Assembly: GCA_900541795.1 (NCBI GenBank)
Contig: UQLC01000012.1
Location: forward strand, 1 to 64,000
Length of the DNA stretch: 64,000 nucleotides
Reading direction: 5' to 3'
DNA from: an uncultured Collinsella sp.
Lineage (GTDB): Bacteria; Actinomycetota; Coriobacteriia; Coriobacteriales; Coriobacteriaceae
Shown: piece by piece, positions 1-7,896 of the stretch
Layout: each line of letters begins with the position of its first letter
How positions within the stretch are numbered: the first letter of the stretch is position 1
The notes under the pieces: generated by a model
What the model saw: the letters and a program-made list of their open reading frames with translations, nothing else
The model's database searches: none
Told to the model about the DNA's origin: nothing
Position numbers and translations under genes: made by a program

Positions 1-160
1 TGACGGCCTGAACAATCGTCAATATCGGTCGGAGGGGTGGCTTTGTAAAGCCGTTTGTCTCCACCCGCGTAGCGGGTGGTTTAAAGCTGGCCGCTGCGCG
101 GCCAGCGGACTAAAGTCTTGAAAAACAAAAGCGACATTCCGAATAACGGAATGTCGCTAA
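1..160. other. Non-coding hairpin-rich stretch, possible IS200/IS605-type end
   Basis: No coding sequence is supported here. Three short perfect hairpins follow one another: CCACCCGC/GCGGGTGG with a 3-nt loop at 61-79, a GCTGGCCGC/GCGGCCAGC stem at about 86-105, and GCGACATTCCG/CGGAATGTCGC with a 5-nt loop at 131-157. The first is followed by a short T/A run. Serial subterminal hairpins of this kind are found at the ends of IS200/IS605 elements next to tnpB, but no transposase lies in the window, so this is only a guess. A terminator cluster for a gene left of the window is the alternative. Confidence 0.25.
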
Positions 161-244
161 ATAGCTTTCGACTAAGAGCACAGGTCGAAAGAGAAGGCTC
201 TAGTTCCAACAATGGAAAAGCCGCGTTGCCGTCACCAACAGCGA

Positions 245-386
245 AAACGTCCCTAAGCGAGCAAGGTGACGTGAAAGAGGAGGGAAGCGTACTTTGGTAC
301 GCGACCGACGATTGAACGTCAGATTGCCGCTTAGGAGCGTTTGCAGCGTCGGTAGGTTACGGCGTTCTACGAACGCCGTAACCTAC
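245..386 (+). repeat. Dispersed structured element, copy 1
   Basis: A long imperfect hairpin has arms at 245-272 and 316-342. They enclose a 43-nt core starting GAAAGAGGAG with an internal GCGTAC/GTACGC hairpin, and the core ends in ATTGA. The stem keeps an AGGT/AGAT-type internal mismatch loop. A second perfect 16-bp hairpin (352-367 with 371-386) follows and overlaps the last codon of ileS. The core and the second hairpin recur at 50413-50596; the core alone recurs at 42750-42835. The arm sequences differ between copies but stay complementary, which points to a structure kept by compensatory change. Confidence 0.75.
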
Positions 387-3184
387 AGCGCGTCAGCGCA
401 GCGCTTGCAGATATGCGCGTGGCCGTTGTACTCGCCGACGGTGGTTCGGTAGTTCCAGCAACGGTCGCAGCACTCGCCCTCGGCAGCCTCGATGGCAACG
501 GAGAGCTCCTCGCCCTGGGTCAGCTCAACATCGGAGACGATGTAGAACTCGGCGAGGTCGACGGCCTTGTCGCCAGTCAGCAGCGCGTACATCTCGGCAG
601 GAACGACCGCCTTGACGCGGACCTGCTGGCTCTTAGTGAAGGTGCCGGCGGAGCGAGCATCCTCAAGGGCCTTGGTCACGGCGCTACGAAGCTCGAGCGA
701 AGCCTCGAGCACGCCCTCAAACTCATTGGCCTCGTCGACCGTGATAGGCGACTTGTACCAATCGAGCAGCGCGGCGTACTTCTGGTGATCGACGCAGCCG
801 GCGGGCGCATAGGCCATGGCCTCGTCGACCGTATAGGACAGGATTGGCTGCAGGTCGCGCATGAGCATCGAGAAGAGCTCGGCCAGCACGGTCTGGGCGC
901 TGCGACGCTCGAGCGAGCCGGGCTTGTCGCAGTACAGACGGTCCTTCAGGGCGTCGAGGTACACGTTGGAGAGCTCGGTAACCACGAAGTCGTAGAGCGC
1001 ACGGTAGGCGCGCGGGAACTCGTAGCTGGCGTAGGCATCGTCGACCTCGGCCTGAACCTGGGTCAGGCGGGCAACCATGAGCTTGTCGAGCGGCAGCAGG
1101 TCGGCAAAGGCGACGCCGTCGGTCTCGGGCTCAAACTGGCCCTCGAGCTCGGAGAGCAGGAAGCGCAGCGTGTTGCGGAAACGACGGTAGGCATCGGACG
1201 TACGGGCAAGGATCTCGTGGTCGATGGACACGTCGGAGCTGGTGTCGACGGAGGCAACCCACAGGCGGATGATGTCGGCGCCCATCTCGTCGCAGACCTT
1301 GTTGGGGTCGATGACGTTGCCGAGCGACTTGGACATCTTGCGGCCCTGGCCGTCAAGCGTGAAGCCCTGCGAGACGACTGCCTTGTACGGAGCGTGACCG
1401 TTGGCACCCACCGAGGTAAGCAGCGAGCTCTGGAACCAACCGCGGTGCTGGTCGGAACCCTCGAGATACACATCCGCCGGATACTCCAGCTCGGGACGGT
1501 ACTCACAGACGGCCTTCCAAGACACGCCAGAGTCCCACCACACGTCGAGGATGTCCTTATCGGCCTTGAGGTGATGGCCGCCGCACTTGGGGCAGACGCA
1601 GGCCTCGCCTAGGTAGCTCTCGGGAGCGTCGGTGAACCAGGCGTCGGAGCCCTTCTCGTGGAAGAGCTTGATGACGGCGTCGAGCGTAGCGTCGTTCATG
1701 ACCTTCTCGCCGCAGTCGGCGCAGGTGTAGCTCGGGATGGGCACGCCCCAGTTGCGCTGACGGCTGATGCACCAGTCGGGGCGCTGCTCGACCATGGCGC
1801 CAATGCGGTTTGCCGCGTGGGCCGGATACCACTTGACGTTCTCGCGGACCTCTTTGCCAGCCTGCTCGCGCAAACCGGTCTTGTCCATCGAGACAAACCA
1901 CTGGTCGGTAGCACGGAAGAGCACCGGGTGCTTGCAGCGCCAGCAGTGCGGATAGCTGTGCGTGATCTTCTTCTCGAGGACGAGGCTGCCGCGCTCGCGC
2001 AGGAACTCGATGATGTGCGGGTTGGCCTCGTCGGTATCCATGCCGCTGAAGGGGCCACCGGTGCCGAACTCCTCGCCGGTATAGAACTTGCCGTCGTCAT
2101 CGACCGGCATGCAGATGTCAGTGATGCCCTCCTTGAGGCAGGCAAAGTAGTCGTCGACGCCGTGGCCGGGCGAGTTGTGGACGATACCGGTACCGTCATC
2201 GACACCGACGTAATCGGCCAGCAGCGCCACGCCCTCGACACCGTCAAAGATCGGCTGCTTGTAGTGGATATGATGGAAGGTCTCGGCGGGAACCACGTAG
2301 GGCTTGCCGTCGACCATGACCGGGGTGTACTCCCAGCCAAACTCCTCACAGCACTTGGGAGCCAGGTCCTCGAGCATGACCTCGGCACGGCCATCGTGCT
2401 CAACGGCGACATAGGCGGCGCCGGGCTTGAGGGAAACGGCCTGGTCGGAGGGGATGGTCCACGGGGTGGTCGTCCAGATGATGAAGTCAACCGGGCCGTC
2501 GAAGTTCTCGAGGCCGGCGGGCTTGGAGGTCATCTCAAAGCGCACGAAGATGGACGGGCTCGTCTCGTCGGAGTACTCAATCTCGGCCTCAGCGAGTGCG
2601 GTGTGGCAGTGCTTGCACCAATGGACGGGCTTGTGACCGCGATAGATCATACCCTTATCGAACATGGCCTTGAAGACCTCGATGTCGGCAGCGTCATGCT
2701 GGTGATAGAGCGTCAGGTAGGGATTGTCCCAGTCGCCAAGCACGCCCAGGCGACGGAAGCCGGCCTTCTGCAGTTCGATGTTCTCGACAGCGAACTTGTT
2801 GCAGAGCTCACGGATCTTGGCCGTAGAGGTCTGGTTGAACTTCTCGGTACCGAGCTTCTCCTCGACCTTATGCTCAATCGGCTGACCGTGGCAGTCCCAA
2901 CCGGGGACATAGGGAACTTCGCAGCCCTGCATCATCCAGTAACGGTTGATCATGTCCTTAGAGATCTTGTTCATGGCGTGGCCGATGTGGATCGGGCCGT
3001 TGGCGTACGGAGGGCCGTCGTGCAGCACGAACTTCTTGTGACCCGCGTTCTTCTTTAGAACTTGCTCGTAGACCTTGTTGTCCTGCCAGTCCTTGAGTCG
3101 CTTGGGCTCGGACTTGGAAAGACCGGCACGCATGGGAAATCCGGTTTTGGGCAGATTCATCGTCTGCTTGTACTCGTTTGCCAC
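383..3184 (-). CDS. ileS: Isoleucyl-tRNA synthetase
   Basis: This is a class I aminoacyl-tRNA synthetase that charges tRNA-Ile with isoleucine in the cytoplasm. At 933 residues it has the normal bacterial length. The HIGH signature is at residues 66-69 after PPYANGPI, and KMSKS followed by LGN is near residue 615. The C-terminus carries a zinc site of the CxxC...CxxC kind (CDRCWN ... CKRC, about 907-930). An editing domain (CP1) fills the middle. The gene is monocistronic, and its leader is a T-box (3228-3545), so expression should respond to uncharged tRNA-Ile. The stop codon touches a 16-bp hairpin belonging to the dispersed element. Confidence 0.98.
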   Translation of the reverse strand: MANEYKQTMNLPKTGFPMRAGLSKSEPKRLKDWQDNKVYEQVLKKNAGHKKFVLHDGPPYANGPIHIGHAMNKISKDMINRYWMMQGCEVPYVPGWDCHGQPIEHKVEEKLGTEKFNQTSTAKIRELCNKFAVENIELQKAGFRRLGVLGDWDNPYLTLYHQHDAADIEVFKAMFDKGMIYRGHKPVHWCKHCHTALAEAEIEYSDETSPSIFVRFEMTSKPAGLENFDGPVDFIIWTTTPWTIPSDQAVSLKPGAAYVAVEHDGRAEVMLEDLAPKCCEEFGWEYTPVMVDGKPYVVPAETFHHIHYKQPIFDGVEGVALLADYVGVDDGTGIVHNSPGHGVDDYFACLKEGITDICMPVDDDGKFYTGEEFGTGGPFSGMDTDEANPHIIEFLRERGSLVLEKKITHSYPHCWRCKHPVLFRATDQWFVSMDKTGLREQAGKEVRENVKWYPAHAANRIGAMVEQRPDWCISRQRNWGVPIPSYTCADCGEKVMNDATLDAVIKLFHEKGSDAWFTDAPESYLGEACVCPKCGGHHLKADKDILDVWWDSGVSWKAVCEYRPELEYPADVYLEGSDQHRGWFQSSLLTSVGANGHAPYKAVVSQGFTLDGQGRKMSKSLGNVIDPNKVCDEMGADIIRLWVASVDTSSDVSIDHEILARTSDAYRRFRNTLRFLLSELEGQFEPETDGVAFADLLPLDKLMVARLTQVQAEVDDAYASYEFPRAYRALYDFVVTELSNVYLDALKDRLYCDKPGSLERRSAQTVLAELFSMLMRDLQPILSYTVDEAMAYAPAGCVDHQKYAALLDWYKSPITVDEANEFEGVLEASLELRSAVTKALEDARSAGTFTKSQQVRVKAVVPAEMYALLTGDKAVDLAEFYIVSDVELTQGEELSVAIEAAEGECCDRCWNYRTTVGEYNGHAHICKRCADAL

Positions 3185-3227
3185 GGTACTCCTTTCTTGT
3201 CATGGGCGCGCACGCCCTCTGGGCACC

Positions 3228-3264
3228 AAAAAAGCGCCCGTCCCTACAAGCTGGGACGAAGCGC
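3228..3264 (-). terminator. Intrinsic terminator of the ileS T-box
   Basis: On the minus strand GCGCTTCGTCCC pairs with GGGACGGGCGC (one bulged T, one G-U pair) around an 8-nt loop and is followed by six Ts, about 44 nt before the ileS start. It is the expected OFF state of the T-box upstream of it. Confidence 0.85.
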
Positions 3265-3545
3265 CACAAAACGGGCAGTCTGCCCGTAAAAGCTCTTCGC
3301 TTAACCACCCAGCTTAGATGCCCTCGCTCGCGTCGCCGCGCGCTCGCATCCGTTACTCGGCTGGTCTGTATCGACGACCATCTCGGCGATGTCTACTAAG
3401 ACGAACCTGCGCGGCACGTCCGTTGGGACCGCAGCTCCGGGGTGATTTTCATCGGTCGCATGCACGGGTTCTCAGCGCTCCCCGCTCTCTGTAGCATGCG
3501 GACGGCCGACTACTCGTCCCCATCAACGCTTATGCGGAGTATGCT
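3228..3545 (-). promoter_or_regulatory. T-box leader, isoleucine type, controlling ileS
   Basis: Read on the minus strand, the leader has the order of a class I T-box. First comes AGTAG near 3511, then AGAGAGC near 3488 and GCTGAGAA near 3470. The specifier loop is GAAAATCACC, with codon AUC (Ile) at 3446-3444. The T-box bulge sequence is GGGTGGTTAAGCG near 3310-3298, and its UGGU can pair with the ACCA end of tRNA-Ile. A terminator with a U run follows. The antiterminator sequence departs from the usual GGTACCGCG form. Known function of the family: uncharged tRNA stabilises the antiterminator and allows read-through into the synthetase gene. Confidence 0.85.
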
Positions 3546-3622
3546 AGCACGTTCCGCGCCGGCGAAAAACCCTCAACACTGGTTTTATACGTTCGAAATT
3601 TCTCGCGGCTGTGGACCTTCTC

Positions 3623-3652
3623 TTGGAGCAAAATACCTGAAAGCACTTTATC
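3623..3652 (+). promoter_or_regulatory. Possible promoter of the alcohol dehydrogenase gene
   Basis: TTGGAG (3623-3628) and TTTATC (3647-3652) are separated by 18 nt, with the start codon 18 nt further on. The match to the consensus is modest. An AGAAGG ribosome site lies 5 nt before the start. Confidence 0.3.
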
Positions 3653-3670
3653 GAACGAAAGAAGGTTGCT

Positions 3671-4753
3671 ATGCGCACGATTGGAATGAGCGACTACACC
3701 GTTGGCGAGGATTGCTTTGACGAGCTGCCCGCCGCACTGGCAGAGTACGGAGCGGCCAAGGTCACGATCATCGGTGGCAAGCGGGCACTGGCCGCAGCAC
3801 TTCCCGGTATCGAAGCTGCACTAGCGGGTACCGACGTCGAGATTCTGGAGACGCGCGTCTATGGCACCAACAGTACGCGTGCCAATATCGCCAAGGTCGT
3901 AAACTCCCCTGCCTGCCAGGAAGCTGACGTTCTCATCGCCTGCGGCGGCGGCAAGGCGCTCGACACCGTGAAGACCGCAGCCATCGAGCTCAAGAAGATT
4001 GTCTTCACTGTCCCGACGATCTGTTCCAACTGCTCCGCCGCGACCGCCATTGCCGTCGTGTACAACGACGACGGCTCGCTCGAGGGCTATTCGTACCCCA
4101 ACCGACCGGCGCACATCTTCATCAACCCCAAGATCATCGCCGAGGCACCGGCAGAGTACTTCTGGGCCGGCGTAGGCGATGCCCTGTCCAAGCAGCCCGA
4201 GGTCGAGTACGCCACGAGCGCCGGTAATTTGGAGCACACCGCCGGTCTTGGCCTGGCGCTTGCCCACACCTGCTCCGAGCCGCTGTTTACCTATGGCGTC
4301 CAGGGTCTTGAGGACGTACGCCAGGACCTGTCGAGCGAGGCCGTCAAGCAGATCGCGCTCGACATCGTGGTTAACACGGGCTACGTTTCCAACCTGACCA
4401 ACCAGAACGATTACTACTACAACTCGAGCGTGGCGCACGCGTTCTACAACGCTACTTGCAGCATTCCGCGCGAGGGCACCTACCTGCACGGCGAGGTCGT
4501 GAGCCTGGGCGTGCTGGTACTGTTTGCCTATACGGGAGACACCGAGAACCTTGAACGCTACGCCGCCTTTAACAAGCAGATGGGGCTACCCGTGACGCTT
4601 GAGCAAGTCGGGCTTTCCGAATCCGATATCCCGGCCCTGTGCGAATACGCACACGCCACCAACGAGTGGAAACAGGGTAACCCGGAGCCCTTCACCGACG
4701 AGAAATTTGCCGCCGCTATCAAGGCCGCCGACGCCTACGGCCACACCCTCTAG
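3671..4753 (+). CDS. Iron-containing alcohol dehydrogenase, glycerol dehydrogenase-like
   Basis: The 360-residue protein belongs to the group III (iron-type) alcohol dehydrogenases near GldA. It has the N-terminal dinucleotide-binding half with GGGKALDTVK (about 91-100). Likely metal ligands are the Asp of GDALSKQ and the His residues of SVAHAFYN and YLHGEVVS, so an NAD-linked polyol or hydroxy-ketone oxidoreductase with a divalent metal is expected. The substrate cannot be read from sequence; 1-aminopropanol/glycerol dehydrogenase-like and hydroxycarboxylate dehydrogenase (HcxA/YbdH-like) members share these motifs. It stands alone on the plus strand, divergent from ileS, and ends at a strong hairpin terminator shared with the convergent DUF523 gene. 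Confidence 0.85.
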   Translation: MRTIGMSDYTVGEDCFDELPAALAEYGAAKVTIIGGKRALAAALPGIEAALAGTDVEILETRVYGTNSTRANIAKVVNSPACQEADVLIACGGGKALDTVKTAAIELKKIVFTVPTICSNCSAATAIAVVYNDDGSLEGYSYPNRPAHIFINPKIIAEAPAEYFWAGVGDALSKQPEVEYATSAGNLEHTAGLGLALAHTCSEPLFTYGVQGLEDVRQDLSSEAVKQIALDIVVNTGYVSNLTNQNDYYYNSSVAHAFYNATCSIPREGTYLHGEVVSLGVLVLFAYTGDTENLERYAAFNKQMGLPVTLEQVGLSESDIPALCEYAHATNEWKQGNPEPFTDEKFAAAIKAADAYGHTL

Positions 4754-4762
4754 CTCTAGCCC

Positions 4763-4806
4763 AAAACCACCACAAAGGGGACAGGCACCTTTGTGGTGGT
4801 TTTTTA
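4763..4806 (+). terminator. Bidirectional terminator / REP-like hairpin
   Basis: AAACCACCACAAAGG and CCTTTGTGGTGGTTT form a perfect stem of about 15 bp flanked by A and T runs, so it can stop transcripts from both sides. The loop carries GGGGACAGGCACC, a head sequence like that of REP repeats in other bacteria. Confidence 0.85.
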
Positions 4807-5259
4807 TTGCTCCAACATGCTGGGGTCGAACTCGCTTGCCGGGATCACACGGTAGCTGTGGCGCAAGAGCATGTCGACGAAGACACCGTTGCCCGCTGTG
4901 AGGGTGCCGCTGAACGTTCCGTCGTAAATGTGACCCGCACCACACGAGGGGCTGCGGTCCTGCAGGATGCACGCGGCGATCTCAGACGGACCGCCCGCCT
5001 GCTCGCACATGTCGAGCGCACGTTGAGCGCCCAGGCGGAATTCCCGGTCAACGGACACGCCCTCGCAGGTACGAACCTCGCCGTTCACAATCTCGGACGG
5101 CTTGCGCGGCGTGGGCAGGCCCCCAAAGACCTCAGGGCACACCAAGAGGACCTCGGTCCCCGTACGCTCGCAGGCCTCGACCAGCTCGCGATGGTAATTA
5201 TCGAGACCGTTATACTTGCAGCTCTCGCCCATCAAGCAGGCGCTCACCACGATCTTCAT
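4804..5259 (-). CDS. DUF523 family protein
   Basis: A small cysteine-rich DUF523 protein of about 151 residues. Conserved pieces are SACLMGESCKYNG at the N-terminus, CPEVFGGLPTPR in the middle, and QDRSPSCG followed by GTFSGTLTAGNGVF near the C-terminus. Members of this family have been linked to an iron-sulfur-dependent 2-thiouracil desulfurase (TudS); whether this one does that is not shown by the sequence. The start is placed at the ATG at 5259 because GGAGGG lies 6 nt upstream; upstream in-frame ATGs lack a spaced ribosome site. Convergent with the dehydrogenase and just downstream of the ftsH terminator. Confidence 0.85.
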   Translation of the reverse strand: MKIVVSACLMGESCKYNGLDNYHRELVEACERTGTEVLLVCPEVFGGLPTPRKPSEIVNGEVRTCEGVSVDREFRLGAQRALDMCEQAGGPSEIAACILQDRSPSCGAGHIYDGTFSGTLTAGNGVFVDMLLRHSYRVIPASEFDPSMLEQ

Positions 5260-5276
5260 GTGCATCCCTCCTAAGC

Positions 5277-5314
5277 AAAACGCCCCATTTGAGATAGGCA
5301 CTCAAATGGGGCGT
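5277..5314 (-). terminator. Terminator after ftsH
   Basis: A perfect 13-bp stem, GCCCCATTTGAG with CTCAAATGGGGC, followed on the minus strand by TTTT, lies 27 nt after the ftsH stop. Confidence 0.85.
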
Positions 5315-5340
5315 CGATATTTACTGTCCCGAACGCAACG

Positions 5341-7248
5341 TTACTGTTGCTTTGGCATCAGCGGATTTTCGCGTGTGAGGAGGTTCATGAACTCCTCGCC
5401 CGTGATCGTCTCCTTCTTGTACAGATAACGAGCCAGCTCATGGAGCTTGAACTTGTTCTCCTTCAGGATCTGCAGGGCGCGATCATGCGCGTCCTCGATC
5501 AGCTTGGCGACAATCGCGTCCACGCGCTCGGCCGTACCGGGGGCGCAGGTGAGCGACGTGTCCTGGTTGAGGTACGCGTTCTGGACGGTACCGAGCGCCA
5601 TCATGCCAAACTCATCGGACATACCAAAGCGCGTCACCATGTTACGGGCGAGTTTGGTGGCCTGCTCGATATCGTTGGCGGCGCCGGTCGTCATCTCGCC
5701 AAAGATGAGCTCCTCGGCCGCGCGGCCACCGCAGTAGACGGCGAGCTTGTCCAGGACCTCCTGGCGCGTGGTCAGGAAGCGCTCGTCCTCCTCGACCTGC
5801 ATGGTGTAGCCCAGAGCGCCGCTCGTGCGCGGCACGATGGTGATCTTGGTAACCGGCGCGGAACCCTTTTGGCGGGCAGCGACGATGGCATGACCGATCT
5901 CGTGGTAGGAAACGACCTGCTTCTCGTGGTCGGAAAGCACCGTGGACTTACGCTGCTGGCCGGCAATGACGACCTCCACCGACTCCTCGAAGTCGTCCTG
6001 GGTCGCGCGCTTGCGGCCTTCGCGAACAGCGCGCAGGGCACCCTCGTTGATGATATTGGCAAGGTCGGCGCCCGAGGCACCGGGCGTGGCGCGGGCAATC
6101 GCAGTCAGGTCGATCGGCGGCTGCGTCTTCACGCTCTTGGCATGCAGCTCGAGGATGTTCTTGCGGCCAGTCAGGTCGGGCAGCTCAACGGGAATGCGGC
6201 GGTCAAAACGACCGGGGCGCAGCAGGGCGGGATCGAGGCTGTCGGGACGGTTGGTCGCAGCGAGGACGACGATGCCCTTGTGGTTATCGAAGCCGTCCAT
6301 CTCGGTCAGCAGCTGGTTGAGCGTCTGCTCGCGCTCGTCGTTGCCACTAAAGCCGCCGCCATCGCGCTTCTTGCCGATGGTATCGATCTCATCGATAAAG
6401 ACGATACACGGGGCCTTTTCCTTGGCCTGCTTAAACAGGTCACGAACCTTGGCGGCACCGCGGCCGACGAACATCTCGACGAACTCAGAACCCGAAATGC
6501 TAAAGAACGGAACGCCCGCCTCACCGGCAACGGCCTTGGCGAGCAGGGTTTTACCGGTACCCGGAGGGCCGACAAGGAGGGCACCGCGCGGCAGCTTGGC
6601 GCCAATTTCCTCGTAGCGCTGCGGCTTCTCCAGAAAGTCGACGACCTCCTTAAGGGATTCCTTGGCCTCTTCCTGGCCTGCAACATCCTTAAAGGTCACG
6701 CCCACATCTTTGGAGGCGATAACGCGAGCGCCGGACTTACCCAGTCCGCCGCCGCCAAAGCCACCACCGCCAAAGTTCATCGACGGACCGTCTTCGCCCA
6801 TGGCCTTCTTCATACGGCGGTTGAGCCACCAGCCGATGAGGAAGAAAATCGCCATGGGAAGAATGAGGGTGAGCAGGTAGTAGGTCATCAGACCCGAGTT
6901 CTTATCGGGAACGACCGACTCAAGCGAGGCGCCAGATTCAAGCACGCGATCGGTAAAGCCCGCATCATTCGGCACACCGGTCGTCTTGTAGGCGATGTTC
7001 TCGTCCTCGCCCTTCTTGGTGTAATAAATCGTGTAATCGTCCGTGTTGTACTCAACCTTGTCAACGCTCTTCTTATCGAGCGCTTTGACAAACGTCGAGT
7101 AATCGGTCTTCGTAATCTGCTGCGTGTGACCGATGTTGGGGAACAGAACGGTCGAGAGCACGAGGTAGACGACGAAGGCGATGAGCACGTAGAGGATCAT
7201 ATTCCGTCTACGTTTGTTGTCATCCATCTCCATCTGCTTGAACTCCAT
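5341..7248 (-). CDS. ftsH: ATP-dependent zinc metalloprotease FtsH
   Basis: A membrane-anchored AAA+ protease that degrades misfolded and regulatory membrane and cytosolic proteins. The 635 residues show a first membrane helix at about 18-36, an extracytoplasmic domain, and a second helix at about 122-142. A Gly-rich linker near 160-170 follows. Walker A GPPGTGKT is at 227-234, Walker B VFIDEID at 283-289, and the second region of homology (ATNRPD...RPGRFDR) at 331-350. The zinc motif is HEIGH at 449-453 (usually HEAGH; HExxH is intact). It is monocistronic, divergent from cobO and ends at a strong terminator. Confidence 0.98.
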   Translation of the reverse strand: MEFKQMEMDDNKRRRNMILYVLIAFVVYLVLSTVLFPNIGHTQQITKTDYSTFVKALDKKSVDKVEYNTDDYTIYYTKKGEDENIAYKTTGVPNDAGFTDRVLESGASLESVVPDKNSGLMTYYLLTLILPMAIFFLIGWWLNRRMKKAMGEDGPSMNFGGGGFGGGGLGKSGARVIASKDVGVTFKDVAGQEEAKESLKEVVDFLEKPQRYEEIGAKLPRGALLVGPPGTGKTLLAKAVAGEAGVPFFSISGSEFVEMFVGRGAAKVRDLFKQAKEKAPCIVFIDEIDTIGKKRDGGGFSGNDEREQTLNQLLTEMDGFDNHKGIVVLAATNRPDSLDPALLRPGRFDRRIPVELPDLTGRKNILELHAKSVKTQPPIDLTAIARATPGASGADLANIINEGALRAVREGRKRATQDDFEESVEVVIAGQQRKSTVLSDHEKQVVSYHEIGHAIVAARQKGSAPVTKITIVPRTSGALGYTMQVEEDERFLTTRQEVLDKLAVYCGGRAAEELIFGEMTTGAANDIEQATKLARNMVTRFGMSDEFGMMALGTVQNAYLNQDTSLTCAPGTAERVDAIVAKLIEDAHDRALQILKENKFKLHELARYLYKKETITGEEFMNLLTRENPLMPKQQ

Positions 7249-7325
7249 CTACTGGGGTTGATAATGCTAACTAGAATACCCAACCCGGACGGCGATAAAC
7301 CGACGCCGGGCACGAAAGGACAGAG

Positions 7326-7811
7326 ATGGCATCACTTGAAGTCGGCAAGGTTCAGATCTATACGGGCGACGGCAAGGGCAAAACCACGGCTGCGCTGGGA
7401 TTGGCGATGCGCGCCAAAGGTTATGGGCTCGACGTACTCATGCTGCAGTTTGCCAAGAAGCTGCACTGCGCCGAGCACGACGCCGCGCCGCGCCTGGGAC
7501 TGCGCATTGTACAGGCCGATCGCGACACACCCGAGGCCTGCGCCGAGCAGATCATGGAGCTCGCACGCGAGCAGATATCACAGGTCGACGTTCTGATTTT
7601 GGACGAACTCGGCGAGGCCATGCGCCGCGGCTTCGTGACGCGCGAGGATGTCGAAACGTTGATCGCTATAAAGCCAGCCACCACGGAACTCGTGCTCACC
7701 GGCCGCGGACTGCTGCCCCTCGCTGATCTCGCCGACCTGGTCACCGAAATGCGCCCCGTCAAACACTACTTCGACGAAGGCCTCCTAGCCCGACAAGGCA
7801 TCGAATACTAA
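7326..7811 (+). CDS. cobO: Cob(I)yrinic acid a,c-diamide adenosyltransferase
   Basis: A CobO/BtuR-type corrinoid adenosyltransferase, which transfers the 5'-deoxyadenosyl group from ATP to reduced corrinoid in adenosylcobalamin synthesis or salvage. The 161-residue protein has the typical P-loop GDGKGKTT at 14-21. It also has DVLILDELGEA in the middle, the LTGRG motif, and the C-terminal pattern VTEMR..KHYFDEGLLARQGIEY. No other cobalamin gene is adjacent and no cobalamin riboswitch fits in the 77-bp gap to ftsH, so a salvage role is plausible. AAAGGA lies 5 nt before the ATG. Confidence 0.93.
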   Translation: MASLEVGKVQIYTGDGKGKTTAALGLAMRAKGYGLDVLMLQFAKKLHCAEHDAAPRLGLRIVQADRDTPEACAEQIMELAREQISQVDVLILDELGEAMRRGFVTREDVETLIAIKPATTELVLTGRGLLPLADLADLVTEMRPVKHYFDEGLLARQGIEY

Positions 7812-7896
7812 TTGATCCAAAGGGGACGGAGGAAAACGGATCATCGACATCAAGACGGAGAGAAATGATCCGTTTTTCTCCGTCCCCAAGGGATCA
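7812..7896. repeat. REP-like inverted repeat between convergent genes
   Basis: The arms at 7822-7844 and 7865-7887 (GGGGACGGAGGAAAACGGAT type) match in 22 of 23 positions, and outer TGATCC/GGATCA pairs extend them to about 7896. The repeat fills the gap between convergent cobO and the MATE gene and overlaps the MATE stop codon, so it probably also terminates both transcripts. Confidence 0.8.

Noticed and set aside
118..315. 65-codon plus-strand open frame
   Set aside because: It runs through the hairpin element copy 1, has no ribosome site and no protein-like pattern.
7249..7325. Cobalamin riboswitch before cobO
   Set aside because: The 77-bp gap is too short and lacks the B12-box.
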